Part shown: positions 52,140 through 62,478 of the stretch, in pieces
Layout of the letters: each line of letters opens with the position of its first letter
Position numbering within the stretch: position 1 is the first letter of the stretch
NCBI GenBank assembly: GCA_964036315.1
Contig: OZ038485.1
Location: 96,786,575-96,850,574, forward strand
From: Acanthosepion esculentum
Lineage: Eukaryota > Mollusca > Cephalopoda > Sepiida > Sepiidae
Length of the DNA stretch: 64,000 nucleotides
Direction of reading: 5' to 3'
Notes under the pieces: generated by a model
Told to the model about the DNA's origin: nothing
What the model saw: the letters and a program-made list of their open reading frames with translations, nothing else
Database searches by the model: none
Translations under genes and position numbers: made by a program

Positions 52140-52545
52140 AATATACAATGCCGTTCCTATATGGCAGGGCAATCTCCTCAAAGATGAAAAAGTGAGTTGA
52201 AGCAACATAAATGTGGTTCTACAGAAGGATACTGAGAATACCATGGACCAAATATGTGAGCAACTACGAGGTTTTGGAGAGAATGGAAGCATAAAAGGAA
52301 ACTTATACTTAACATCAGGAAGAGACAGTTGGCATTTCTAGGGTACATAATGAGGAAAAAGGGCTTGGAAAATCTGATACTCACAGGACAGACTGAAGGT
52401 AAGAGGCACAGAGAAAAAAACGCATACGGTACTTGGCGGAACATAGTTTAGGAGAAATAACAGAAATATAACATTTATTAAGAGATATAAAAGACAAGAA
52501 ATTGTGGAGTGCTATTATAACCTACGTCCTGAAGGTATACGGCAC
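52140..52545 (+). pseudogene. RTE-type LINE 3' relic
   Basis: Contains GTGGTTCTACAGAAGGATAC, CCATGGACCAAATATGTGAGC, TTAACATCAGGAAGAGACAG, GGGCTTGGAAAATCTGATAC and the tail to GGCACATAAAGAA. Two conserved frames cover FYRRILRIPWTKYVSNYEVL and IRKRQLAFLGYIMRKKGLEN. It lacks a coherent single frame. Confidence 0.8.
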
Positions 52546-52564
52546 ATAAAGAAATCTACACTCA

Positions 52565-53070
52565 ATTCACCGTTTCTGGAATTTTGACAAGGATTGAGAG
52601 ACAGAAAAAATCGTTAGAAACAAAGAAAAGAGTACTGAAATGTTGCTTGATATCAATCCTCCTATATGGCACTGAATGCGGGACAATCTCCTCACAGATG
52701 AAGAAGAGACTTGAAGCAACAAAAATGAGGTTCTACAGAAGGATGTTGAGGATGCCATGGACAGAATATGTGAACAACAACGACGTTTTAGAGAAAATGG
52801 AAGCATAAAAGGAAACTTATACTTAACATCATGAAGAGACAGTTGACATTTCTAGGGCGCAATAATGAGGAAAGGGGGCTTGGAAAATCTGATACTCACA
52901 GGACAGACTGAAGGTAAGAGAGGCAATGAAGGAAAACAATGCATAAGATACTTAATGAGCTTGACTAAATGGATGGCGGAACAGTGATTTGGGAGAAATA
53001 ACGAAAAGACAAAATTTATTTAGAACAACGAAGGACAGGAAATCGTAGAGAGCCATGCAACCACTTATAT
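52565..53070 (+). pseudogene. RTE-type LINE 3' relic, best plus-strand copy
   Basis: Frame 52584-52808 reads TRIERQKKSLETKKRVLKCC, LISILLYGTECGTISSQMKK, RLEATKMRFYRRMLRMPWTE and YVNNNDVLEKMEA. The remaining tail (52809-53070) is frameshifted but collinear. It lies right behind the previous copy in the same orientation, so the pair may be a local duplication or a hotspot. Confidence 0.83.
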
Positions 53071-53249
53071 TGATCAACTAGGTATTAACACGGGATGCCA
53101 CCCTTATTACCTTGATGCAGGGCCGTGATCATTGGCGCGATAGACTAATGAATGATCTAGCTAGCACCACCGAAGAATAAAAACATACCACAACTACAAC
53201 GATACGAAACAAAGACATATCTGTCTGTCTCCCTACTCTGAGGAATAGG

Positions 53250-53520
53250 GGCACCTCGAGGTGGTGTAATGGTTAGCGTGCTTGTCTCGCTAGAACAATT
53301 TACGACTAGTGAGTTCGATCCGAACTGGGTGCCACATACTTTCGGCCTTGTGCCACAAAAGCTACGCTTGGAAAACCACTTTGGGTGCCTCGGCGTGGTG
53401 TAATGGTTAGCAAGCTGGTCTTGCTAAAACTGTTACAACGGAATAGTGAGTTCAATTCTCATTGGGTGCCCCATACTTTCGGCCATGTGCCACATCTAAG
53501 CCTCGCTTAGAAAACCAATA
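53250..53520 (+). mobile_element. tRNA-derived SINE, head-to-tail dimer
   Basis: Unit 1 at 53250-53381 has A box GGTGTAATGGTTAGCGTGCT and B box GAGTTCGATCC. Unit 2 at 53382-53520 has A box GGTGTAATGGTTAGCAAGCT and B box GAGTTCAATTC. Both continue GGGTGCC(C/A)CATACTTTCGGCC, TGTGCCACA and GC(T)TGGAAAACCA. The copy at 5851 is the same family. Confidence 0.88.
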
Positions 53521-53529
53521 CTCTGATGA

Positions 53530-54240
53530 ATTGTATCTGACCGTGTAGCATTGTTGGGTCTCTTACATCATTAATACTGACGTGAGTTCGATATTCAATA
53601 GATGCCCTAAAATTGTAACCTTCTATCAGATTTGGGCATGTTTAATAATTATCTTAATAAAGATTATTTCGTTACAGAACACTAGTTTTCAGCGAAGTCT
53701 ACCTGATAGTTACTAGAATTGTGAATTCGATACTCGATGGGCGCTTTTGTCTTCGTTCTAGACAAATTAAGCTTAGTAATTTATAACTATATATACCAGA
53801 CCTTCATTTGGGTATAAAGAATGCAGTTCTGGTTAAAACGGAAAGTTATTAAAATAAATATATATTTATCTGTTCCATGGAGCTCTACGATGGGGATTGG
53901 TGGGCGTTGAGGGGCAGTTGGGAAAAAAGAGAAAGAGATGCGTAGAGGGATGACCTAAGTCGCTATTTGGGGGAGGGTCCGTTTATTTTTTTATTTTTTT
54001 CTCTTTTAAAGTCCCCCCCCTTTTTCAACAAAGTCATCTTGGTAGTCCTAAGTTTGTGTTTTTTCTGCATTCCTAGTTGGGAGGGGAGAGAGGAGGGAAA
54101 GAAGAAATGGGAGTGGTGGGAAAAGAAAGCGAGTAGCGTTTCTGATCATAATTCCTATGACCTACTAACGTGGTCAATTTTTTTTTCTTTTTTTTTTTTT
54201 TTGGTTAAGTAACACTTCATATGAAGGGAAACTTTTCTTG
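53530..54240. other. Unassigned stretch
   Basis: Nothing recognised, apart from another possible degraded SINE body (GACGTGAGTTCGATATTCAATAG near 53580; GTGAATTCGATACTCGATGGGC near 53722). Confidence 0.35.
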
Positions 54241-54245
54241 TCATT

Positions 54246-54600
54246 ACTTACCTGTTATATCAAACTGTTCGTTGAAGATGAGGGTCGATCCGCGTGGTCA
54301 ATCTGAGATGAAGGAAAAAGACGAGCTCGCCGTCGATTCTTTTTTTGTATCGTCTTAGCTGAGGAGGAAGTGACGTAAGTCGGTGGTGATTGGTCAGCAG
54401 TGGCATTTATTTGAGGAGCCCATTTGTTGCGTGCTTCACGTATTTTTTTTTTTTTGTTTGTTTCAGGATCGCCTGCCGGAATAGTACTGTTTCGGTAGGG
54501 TCTCTTGGGCAAGTATAATGTTGGAAGAACCGAAACTTGCCATGACCCCAAGTCATAACAGCTTGACGAGGCGATCCTGCGCACTCATGGGAGTGTTTTC
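54246..54600 (-). other. Non-repetitive block with a donor-like splice site
   Basis: GC-richer than its surroundings and without visible repeat partners. On the minus strand it ends TATAACAG followed by GTAAGTAATG (plus-strand ACTTAC at 54246-54251), a strong 5' splice site. The 109-codon minus frame (54255-54584) stops five codons... just before the donor, so if it is an exon it would be 5' UTR or non-coding. The structured segment 54464-54579 lies at its other end. Confidence 0.3.
54464..54579 (-). ncRNA. Candidate structured RNA with 11-bp terminal stem and pseudoknot
   Basis: CAGGATCGCCT (54464-54474) pairs perfectly with AGGCGATCCTG (54569-54579). Inside, GGGTC/GACCC (54498-54502, 54544-54548) and GGCAAG/CTTGCC (54508-54513, 54536-54541) form one long stem. 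GTTTCGGT (54489-54496) pairs with ACCGAAAC (54529-54536) in the loop, giving an H-type pseudoknot or an alternative fold. On the minus strand the unit is followed by AAACAAACAAAAAAAAAAAAA, like a retroposed tail; on the plus strand it is preceded by a polypyrimidine tract and CAG. Not matched to a known RNA. Strand chosen from the A-tail. Confidence 0.35.
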
Positions 54601-54639
54601 ATAACAAATATTGGTTTGGGTCATTTAATGCCGAAATTT

Positions 54640-55062
54640 ATTTTTTTTTATTTCTGGTAATATTTTCTCTTTTTCCCTCAAAAATGTATAGCTGGTAATA
54701 TTATTTTTCCAAAACGTATAGCTGGTAATATTATTTTTTTCAAAAACCTATAGTTGGTAATACTTTTTTTCCAAAACATACAGCTGGTAATATTATTTTC
54801 CCAAAATGTATAGCTGGTAATATTATTTTTTTCCAAAAATGTATAGCTAGTAATATTATTTTTTCCAAAAATGTATAGCTGGTAATATTATTTTTTCCAA
54901 AAATGTATAGCTGGTAATATTATTTTTTTCAAAAATGTATAGCTGGTAATTTTTTTCAAATTTGTATAACCGGCAACACTATTCTTTAAAAAAAAAAATA
55001 TAGCCGGCAATATTTTTTCAAAATTGTACAGCTGGCAACATTATATTTCCAAAAATGTATTA
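54640..55062 (+). repeat. GTATAGCTGGTAATATT tandem array, about 11 units
   Basis: Units of about 34-41 bp: AAAAATGTATAGCTGGTAAT followed by a T-rich spacer of variable length. The last units change to CCGGCAACA/GCTGGCAACA. Confidence 0.93.
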
Positions 55063-55255
55063 TCAGAGGCCCTGCTGTTGGACGTAGTTTATCGTCATAC
55101 CCAGGACACGTATGTAGTTTATCGTCATACCCAGGACGCGGATGTAGTTTATTGTCATACCCAGGACGCGGATGTAGTTTATTGTCATACCCAGGACGAG
55201 ATCTGGATTTGGGGATGCTGTTGGACGTAGTTTATCGTCATACCCAGGACGCATA
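55063..55255 (+). repeat. 30-bp tandem repeat, four units plus one dispersed
   Basis: GTAGTTTATCGTCATACCCA followed by GGACGCGGAT, repeated four times (55085-55200), then one more unit after CTGTTGGAC (55215-55250). It occurs as one to two units at 43385-43440. Confidence 0.93.
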
Positions 55256-55284
55256 TATTATTGAGAAGGGTATTCTTCTATGTA

Positions 55285-55700
55285 CCGTGTCCTTTCAGAA
55301 CGTAGGCTATCATGAATCTCCACAATTTCCTGTCTTTTGTAGATTTTAACAAATTTTGTCTTTTTGTTATCTCCCCTAAACCTTATTCCGCCATCCAGTT
55401 ACTCAAGCTCACTAAGTTATGTGTTGTTTTCCATTATCTTGCCTTCAATCTGCTCTGTGGGTATCAGATTTTCCAAGCCCTCTTTTCTTATTATATACCC
55501 TAGAAATTTCAACTACTTCTTCTTGATGTTAAGTATGCGTTTCCTTTTTGTTTTCATTTTCTCTAAAACTTCCTTATTGTTCACATATTCAGTTCATGGT
55601 ATTCTCAGTATCCTGCAGAAGCACATGTCTATTGCTCGAAGTGTCTACTCCATCACTGAGGAAAGTGCCCAGCATTCTCTGTCATATAGGAGGACTGGTA

Positions 55701-55703
<3 letters not shown>
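55285..55703 (-). pseudogene. RTE-type LINE 3' relic
   Basis: Plus-strand landmarks, inverse to the family: CCACAATTTCCTGTCTTTTG, CTTGCCTTCAATCTGCTCTG, TTATATACCCTAGAAATTTC, CTCTAAAACTTCCTTATTG, CAGTTCATGGTATTCTCAG and CATATAGGAGGACTGGTATA. Truncated at a (TA)n tract (55704). Confidence 0.8.

Positions 55704-55750
<47 letters not shown>
55704..55750. repeat. (TA)n microsatellite
   Basis: About 23 TA units at the truncated end of an RTE copy. A (TA)n plus (TG)n compound follows at 56048-56125. Confidence 0.96.
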
Positions 55751-55751
<1 letters not shown>

Positions 55752-56041
55752 CCAATGTAGTTTTTATTTATATGTTTTTTTTCCCCGCGCAATTTTGAAT
55801 TTGGCTATACTCGTTTTCGTTTTGTATGTTTATGTAATTGTAGCAAAGTTCGAAAGAATTCGGGGGAAAAAAAGGAACATGAACTTTGGTAAAATTTACC
55901 GATTAAATAAAAGAACGAGTTCGGAAATTTAACAAAAAATGGACAGACAGAACTTGTCGTTATTATTAAAAGAAACATGTTTGAAAGAATTCTTGCTGCC
56001 GAAATACCCCTTATTTAAACACACACACATACACTCATACG

Positions 56042-56111
<70 letters not shown>

Positions 56112-56125
56112 ATGTATGTATATTC

Positions 56126-56466
56126 GATCCCAGTGTGCGGTACCTTTGGAAAGTGGCTGAAAAATATATCACAGATTGACCCAAGTCTTGTGAGTGAAAT
56201 TGGTTAAACGGGACTTTTGAGGGTTGTCGATAGCTGTGCTAGCACAACGCGTGACCGAGGGCTTAAGCGAGCTGGCCTGGTTCAAATTGTCGATCACGCT
56301 CTCTCCCAGAAACTGTAACTAAGGTCTGCTCAGAAATAGTTGCAGTATAAACCACAGGTGGTCGCTGTGGGTGTTGAGAAAACCCAAATGTGCCTGAGCG
56401 AGCGTCTGTAATTGGGATTGGCTAGCCGCCGTACTAAACGGGTATCCTCGAATACGAGTGGCCAGC

Positions 56467-56469
<3 letters not shown>
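56126..56469. repeat. Unidentified segment framed by (TA)n tracts
   Basis: A GC-richer block bounded by (TA/TG)n at 56048-56125 and (TA)n at 56470-56513. CTGGTTCAAATTGTCGATCACG and TATTCGATCCCAGTGTGCGG look B-box-like, so it may hold degraded tRNA-like heads. No partner elsewhere in the window. Confidence 0.35.
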
Positions 56470-56516
<47 letters not shown>

Positions 56517-56729
56517 ACAGGTTTGGTGTAATAATTTAGACATATTAAGTCTGTTTATTTTTGTTTTAATTTTTTCGAGTCCATGAATAAGTTTCTTAAT
56601 AGCTGTAGAAAATTGATTAAGAAAAATATCTAAAATTTTTTTCATTTTTTATTTTTATTTTCCAAAGTACTTTCAGTCTCATTTGGGACCATCTTCAAAA
56701 GGTTAATTTTTTCTGCTTGAATGAAAATA

Positions 56730-56737
56730 TACTTCCT

Positions 56738-56829
<92 letters not shown>

Positions 56830-56978
56830 CTGTGTGTATTTGTGTGTGTATGATATCTTTTATGTATACCTGATCTGAGAATAACCATGAAGCTAGAGAA
56901 AAAGAGAGAAAGAAAGAGAGAGAAAAAGAGAGAGATAGGGTGAGAGAGAAAGAGAGAGAGAGGATGGGGGAGACAGAA

Positions 56979-57045
<67 letters not shown>
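56730..57045. repeat. (CA)n, (TA)n, (GA)n and (GATA)n microsatellite cluster
   Basis: CA repeats 56738-56785, TA/TG 56795-56850, GA-rich 56890-56980 and (GATA)16 at 56980-57045. GAAGATGGTCCCAAATGAGACTGAAAG on the minus strand near 56668-56695 is another copy of the CTGAAGA-like hairpin motif. Confidence 0.95.
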
Positions 57046-57089
57046 TGTAATCTTAATTAGACATATTTAAAATAAAATGCAAAACATTT

Positions 57090-57265
57090 CAAATTTCTGC
57101 TACACATTGTGAAGAATGGCGGCTTAGAAAATGTAATACTCACAGGAGTTATTTAAAGATTTTGTGTGAACGGATAGCAGAGCACCAACATGAATCGATT
57201 GTAAAGAGTCGATCGTTGCTTAGGGCAGGAATTCATGGAGAGCCATAATCATTCTAAAACTCTTG
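57090..57265 (+). pseudogene. RTE-type LINE 3' tail fragment
   Basis: GTGAAGAATGGCGGCTTAGA, AAATGTAATACTCACAGGAG, CATGGAGAGCCATAATCATTCT follow the order of the family tail with high divergence. Confidence 0.5.
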
Positions 57266-57269
57266 GTTA

Positions 57270-59540
57270 GGTATCATTACAGTTAAAGACTTTTGTAACA
57301 TAAATTATTGCCGGACACAGCTATTTACTCTGTAGCTCCTCGCTCTTGGAAATGGTCTCCATCGCGAAATTCAGTAGCAATTCAGAATAGTGTAGCGAAT
57401 ATTTAGAACCATGTTTTTATGGCGTCGGTTGGATTGGCAAACATGTTCTTTGAGTATTTTTAGATTCGTTTTCTCCTCTCTCAGAGAAGCTGTCGGAAAA
57501 CGTTAGTTAAAGAATTATGTACGAAGGTCATGTGCTTGGGTATGTGAATGTGTGTCCAAGAGCGTAAAAATATAAAGAATAGGAATGCAAAAAACGAATG
57601 AGGACACACAAGAGAATCACAAAAAGAAAAATGTAAGAGAAATAATATTTTAAGTAAATGATAATTTTTTTAATGAATATAAAAAAGTTGTTAGATAGAG
57701 TCCTATAGTAAGTATCTACAAAGATTCTCTAAAAATTAGCATGCATAATGAAAAAATGCACAAAACGTAATAAAAACAAAGTTTTATCGTTAAAATCTTT
57801 AAATTATTATTAAAAGGAAGGACCAAATAATTTTTTTACAATTTTTGTCTCCATTTTTGAAAAAATTTTAATTAGAAAAATTATTAAATATTAAATCTTT
57901 TAAAATTCTGTATTAATTTCAGCTTTTTATATGATATTATTATTAAGTGAAAACTATTTAATAAGCATAAATGGAAAAGCTTATTACAAATCACCAAACA
58001 CCAATATTTTAAAAAGAGTTTTGAATCTTTTTGTGTGAACGTGACGATTTTTGCAAGTATGGACGACCATACACGACATTACCAGAAAATAGAAAAATTT
58101 AAAGTTAGACGTTTCTAAAATTTCATAAAACATTTGATTAATTATACTTTAAATCAGCTAATATTCCTCAAATAAAGTTTCAAAAAAGTATATTTTATTT
58201 TTGAAAGACTTCTTGATAAAGAGAATTTCATTGCGATGAAAGATGTTTAAAAAAGGGTTCTAATCTCCAATCCCCCCCCCCAAAAAAAATTGCATTCAAT
58301 TTAAATTCATTTTGAAATACACCAAAGTATTTTGCTTATTGGAAATATTAAATTTAGTCTATTAGCTTGAAATTAAAACTAAAATAAAAGGTTCAAGAAA
58401 GATTTTTTCATTTTAAAAAATTAATTTTAGATCTTAGGTATCGGAGTTTTTTGAGTGGCAACTACGCTGAGCCTTATTTTGTGGATACATTATTTTTTAA
58501 ATATGAAAATATTCGAAAAATCATATCGTATTTTTTTTTATTATTGCTAACAGATCGTGATGTTACGAAGGTGATAGCTCTGCAAATTTATAAGGAAGAA
58601 GTGAAACATTCCAGAGTAGATTAGGATGTAGTAAGTTTGAAATAATAATAACTCCCTTCACCCACTCCCCTCAAATTAGAAATACCGAGGAATAAGATGG
58701 AAAGAAATTCGAAAACTTATGAATCTACCTGAAATCCTTCTTGGACCAATGAAAACCTTGCCATCACAGACGTTAGCCAGTCAGACGAGAAGAAGCATAA
58801 AAGAATGTAGCGAGCCTACGTGAAATTCTTTTTGGTATAAAATGAAGAGAAAAAAAATGAAATTAATCAGGAAAGAGTAACTGAAGTTATACGAAGGGTT
58901 TCGTTTCTGTTCCTCGTCACCAGCGTTGAAGTACCCGCCAGTGCAATATTACTCGCCAATTATATTATCGCCTCTAACCAGCACACTGCACTTCTCTTAA
59001 CAATCCAAGAAATTATTTCAAACTATCTCTCTTCGTCTACTTTTGAACGCATGTAAACCATGTATCCCTTTGATGAGCAACGAATCCTCTTACCTTGTCA
59101 TCGAATATTATTTTGTGTTATATAAATTAATCTGTTGTATGAAAATTTCGTCTTCATGACGATACGTTATAACTAAGAACTTTAAGAATCATGATTTATT
59201 TTCCTGAAACGAGCTGCTGACGTTACTTCAAGCGTTTAAATTCGTGAATAAATAACTTGTCTTGTTTTGTTAAAATTACCCGCGTTTTTACTCATCATTA
59301 TCACCCTTCATTAATCTTCTTGGCGTGGGTAAATCAGCTGTTCGTTTTAACGCCTAATCTCCACGTCACTATAAGGATGTTTGAAAAGTAATATGTACTT
59401 CACCACCAAGAATTATGAGTCAACAACCAAGGCAGAAACAGAGTTGAATGACATTTGATACTGTCTGGAGTTAGTTTATAATATCTTCTATCATACTGTA
59501 CGGAAAGTAATGACGTATTATTCGCTATGATTTAAAAAAA
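57270..59540. other. Long unassigned AT-rich stretch
   Basis: No coding family, RNA gene or repeat partner recognised. This is the longest stretch in the window without visible mobile elements or microsatellites; 58900-59300 is less AT-biased and carries AATAAATAA near 59250. It could be unique sequence (intron or intergenic). Confidence 0.5.
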
Positions 59541-59544
59541 AAAA

Positions 59545-60060
59545 TATTCACCCCAAACAAGGCCACTAGCATGCAAGGGTTTACATAAAGTGGGAGCAAG
59601 ACTAAAGAAGCATGAAAGAGGAAAGGAAGAAGAGAAAGACGGAGAATAGATCAGGGAATCTGGAGATGTCGATTGACATTTCATTTGAATAGTTTAGATA
59701 GATTATAACTATCAAGGAAGCAAGTAAGAGGAAGGGAATTCTACAGACGGTAAGTGCGAAACATGAAGCTATTGGAGTAGAAGAGACAGCTACATTTAAC
59801 CGTTTCAACAGTGAAAGGATGGGCCTGAGATGCCAACCTAGTAGCACGTTTAAATTCATGCAATTTGGGAAACTAGCGAAAAAAAGCGATTCGGAGCAGT
59901 TACCGTGAAATTATTTTGTAGAAAAGACAGAGGGAGGTGACGACACGTCTGTGAGAGAGCGACTGTAGATGAGATTGTAAATTTAAACAAATCAAGGTTT
60001 ATAGCGATAAGAACAAAAGCGCTGGGAAAATAAATGGAATCCATTGAGCTTCTTTTGTTT
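59545..60060 (-). pseudogene. Jockey/CR1-type LINE 3' end
   Basis: The plus-strand end TTCACCCCAAACAAGGCCAC at 59550 is the family 3' terminus. On the minus strand FRTYRL.NSLPLTCFLDSYN and SKLFK.NVNRHLQIP (about 59660-59770) give the WNSLP tail. Upstream parts (59780-60060) are collinear with 13960-14160 but heavily mutated. Confidence 0.7.
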
Positions 60061-60445
60061 CATCGGTCGCCAGAAAAATCTTTAAATTTAAAATCTACTA
60101 TTCTTACAGCTACATCTTTCCTCTTGATGCATATGACGCATACACTCGTGCATAAGCTGACTTCATATATAGTGTGAACTGTATATGGTTTAAAATTAAT
60201 TTTGACCCATACAGAAAAAAAATTGCCCGTGTATAATACCACCGGGCACTGAAATTCATTCAGTTAAGTGGCATACGTGAAACACGTTTGGTCGATAATG
60301 CGTCTAGCGATACATGAATAACCAGAAGATTTTTTCCGCAGTCTGTTGCCATTCCTTTCTGAGGTAGACTAAAGAAACTGCACATTCTTACCCACAACGA
60401 ACATGCACACGAAATACATAATTTTTAACCTCTTCAATATATATA

Positions 60446-60611
60446 CAGTGTAACCCGGATATAAGAGAAATCCGGATATAAGAGAGATTTTCTCTGGTCC
60501 CAAATTAGAGCCATACTTACCTAAACAAAATTTGACCAAACCCGGATATAAGAGAAACCCGGATATAAGAGACCCATCCGGTCCCGACAACTCTCTTATA
60601 TCCGGGTTACA

Positions 60612-60614
<3 letters not shown>
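60446..60614. mobile_element. MITE with 23-bp perfect TIRs (pogo/Tigger-like)
   Basis: Begins CAGTGTAACCCGGATATAAG and ends with its perfect 23-bp inverse, flanked by TA (60444-60445, 60615-60616). Length 169 bp. CAGTG...RACCCGGATATAAGAG termini resemble pogo/Tigger-type elements, which insert at TA. The unit CCCGGATATAAGAGA occurs four times in direct orientation and once inverted, so the termini have been internally duplicated. No coding sequence. A (TA)n tract (60615-60662) grows from the right target TA. Confidence 0.9.
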
Positions 60615-60665
<51 letters not shown>

Positions 60666-60889
60666 TACTTGTGTATAGGCCTACTTTTGACGTACAGTGA
60701 TTGATCATAAAATCTCTCGCTATACTCGACTACATACAATAATACTAACAGACGGTTTCGTTATTATTTTCCCCTACATTTATATAAGGAATATAAATAT
60801 TATTTATATGAATATGGGTATTATTTTAGTATCGGTCTATATTTCTGAGATGCCGTTCTAGTGGCACGTTTAATTTACCTTATCGAACC

Positions 60890-61185
60890 ATCAATGACGC
60901 ATGACACAGTGGATAAAGGCGTTAGGTTGATCCAGTGACATGAACCGAAAGCGTGTGAGTTCAATACCTGGTTAAGGCGGTGGAGAAATTGGGGCGGGGA
61001 ATTAACAGGAGATTACTTATAACTGGCATCCGTTAGACATGGCACGTATAACTAGAGCACTCTACTCCAGAAATAATGGGTCTAGTTCGACATTCTAACC
61101 ACCTGAAGAAGGCTGGAGCGTTCAACTGCCGAAAAGTGATAAATATAGCAAAAAGATGAGGATGGTAGTCCGAACAATGTAAATA
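60890..61185 (+). mobile_element. SINE with tRNA-like head, CTGAAGAAGG tail (copy 2)
   Basis: Collinear with 33830-34124: ACACAGTGGATAAAGGCGTT, GTGTGAGTTCAATACCTGG (B box better kept than in copy 1), GGCATCCGTTAGACATGGCA, CCACCTGAAGAAGGCTGGAG and GTCCGAACAATGTAAAT. About 80 percent identical by eye. Confidence 0.78.
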
Positions 61186-61370
61186 GTGCGTATTCTTTTA
61201 TTCTGATGAAGTCCTTTAAAAGGATGAAACGTTTTCCATGACATTTTCCCATTTGTCATTCCATTACTCAACATTGTTTTTATATCGATAAATTCAGATA
61301 ACATTTTCTAACGATCTAATGGATTTTATCCGACATTATTTCTCATTACTCTAGACGTTATTTCTGTGGA
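61186..61370. other. Segment with CTGATGA-stem-GAAAC motif
   Basis: CTGATGAAGTCCTTTAAAAGGATGAAAC at 61203-61230, split as CTGATGA, A, stem GTCCTT/AAGGAT and GAAAC. It is similar to a hammerhead core but has one extra A before the stem and no stem III or cleavage site that I can find. Confidence 0.4.
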
Positions 61371-61372
61371 TA

Positions 61373-61582
61373 CGCGTGTTTAAGTAGACGCCCTGTTTTC
61401 GCATTTTTGTTTTATCTTAAAGAGTGTGAGTTACGTGTACCGGCCTCCACATTCGAGAGACTTAATAAAGTAACCTTCGAACTTTGTCCGTGAGCACCTT
61501 TTTTTATCAAGCCTCGCTAATTCGCAGGCTAGTAGATGCAATTCAAATAAATAAAAAAACAGGACGTCTACTTAAACACGTG
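61373..61582. mobile_element. MITE with 27-bp TIRs and TA duplication
   Basis: Left end CGCGTGTTTAAGTAGACGCC (61373 onward) and right end (inverse CACGTGTTTAAGTAGACGTC, ending 61582) match at 25 of 27 positions, flanked by TA (61371-61372, 61583-61584). 210 bp, no coding sequence. Tc1/mariner-type by target choice; family unknown. Confidence 0.87.
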
Positions 61583-61671
61583 TAGTTTGGTCAGTGTTCC
61601 AGTTGATTTAACTAATGCCTTTTGGAATTTTAATACTTGAATTGTAAATTCTTCCAACCTGTCTCTCTTTT

Positions 61672-61748
61672 AAATGGTGTGTCCTTTCAGGTGAACGCGA
61701 CTCCTTATAAATGGTGTGTCCTTTCAGGTGAACGCGACTCCTTATAAA
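61672..61748. repeat. Exact 37-bp tandem duplication
   Basis: ATGGTGTGTCCTTTCAGGTG and the following 17 bases occur twice in a row without differences (starts 61674 and 61711), indicating a recent event. Confidence 0.97.
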
Positions 61749-61749
61749 T

Positions 61750-62419
61750 TCCAATTCGTTATTATTTGTGAACTGACCTTGGGGAAAATTGTGGAGTGGT
61801 TTGATGCTGACATTTTCACAATCTAGGAAAACAGAGTTTTTCCTCTTCTTAGACTGGTTCCTAGACGAGGTTAGAGTGCCATGTCTATACTGCTCTGTTT
61901 ATTTAATCCGTCTTCTCTTCACCCGTCCCCATAAGTGTTATGGGGGAAGAGATTGATTCATACCTATTCTAAGGGCATTTGTTTCGAAAGTGAACGCAAC
62001 GGAATTTGAACTAAACTCACCGATTAAGATTTCCCGCGCCGATAACCGATACACTGACCAGGAAACCCAGGTACTTTTTTTAAAAAGAAAATTGCCTCGT
62101 GTTTTGTTAAGTTTAAGAACCAGCCGTTTCGTCTGGGAAAAATTAATGCGAATCTTGTCAACAAAAGCATCCTTTTTTTTTTCTTGTTTAAACTCGTTCG
62201 CAATGGTTCTTCGAAAGAGAAATACAATGTTGAAATATACACTTTTAAAACAAACAAAATAACAATAAAAAAATAAAAACAAACACAATGAAATTCGTTT
62301 ATATATTTTTTCATTTAGAATTTTATTGTAAAAATAAGTATAAAATTATTTCAAAAGAACAGGATTAAAATGATTCATAATGGAAAAGACAAAATTAAAG
62401 ACATAAATGGTTGGAATTG

Positions 62420-62478
<59 letters not shown>

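Noticed and set aside
54464..54579. HDV-like ribozyme
   Set aside because: The crossing helices lack the required order P1-P2-P3-P1'-P4-P2' and there is no P4 or catalytic C context.
54255..54584. 109-codon minus-strand frame as a coding exon
   Set aside because: It stops just before the GTAAGT donor-like site and shows no recognised domain; part of it is the structured segment and an A-rich tail.
61203..61232. A further hammerhead ribozyme at CTGATGAAGTCC...GGATGAAAC
   Set aside because: There is an extra A between CUGAUGA and stem II, and no stem III with a GUC/UH cleavage site follows.
61938..62314. Overlapping 90-116 codon frames on both strands
   Set aside because: Mutually overlapping, no domain recognised, probably chance.
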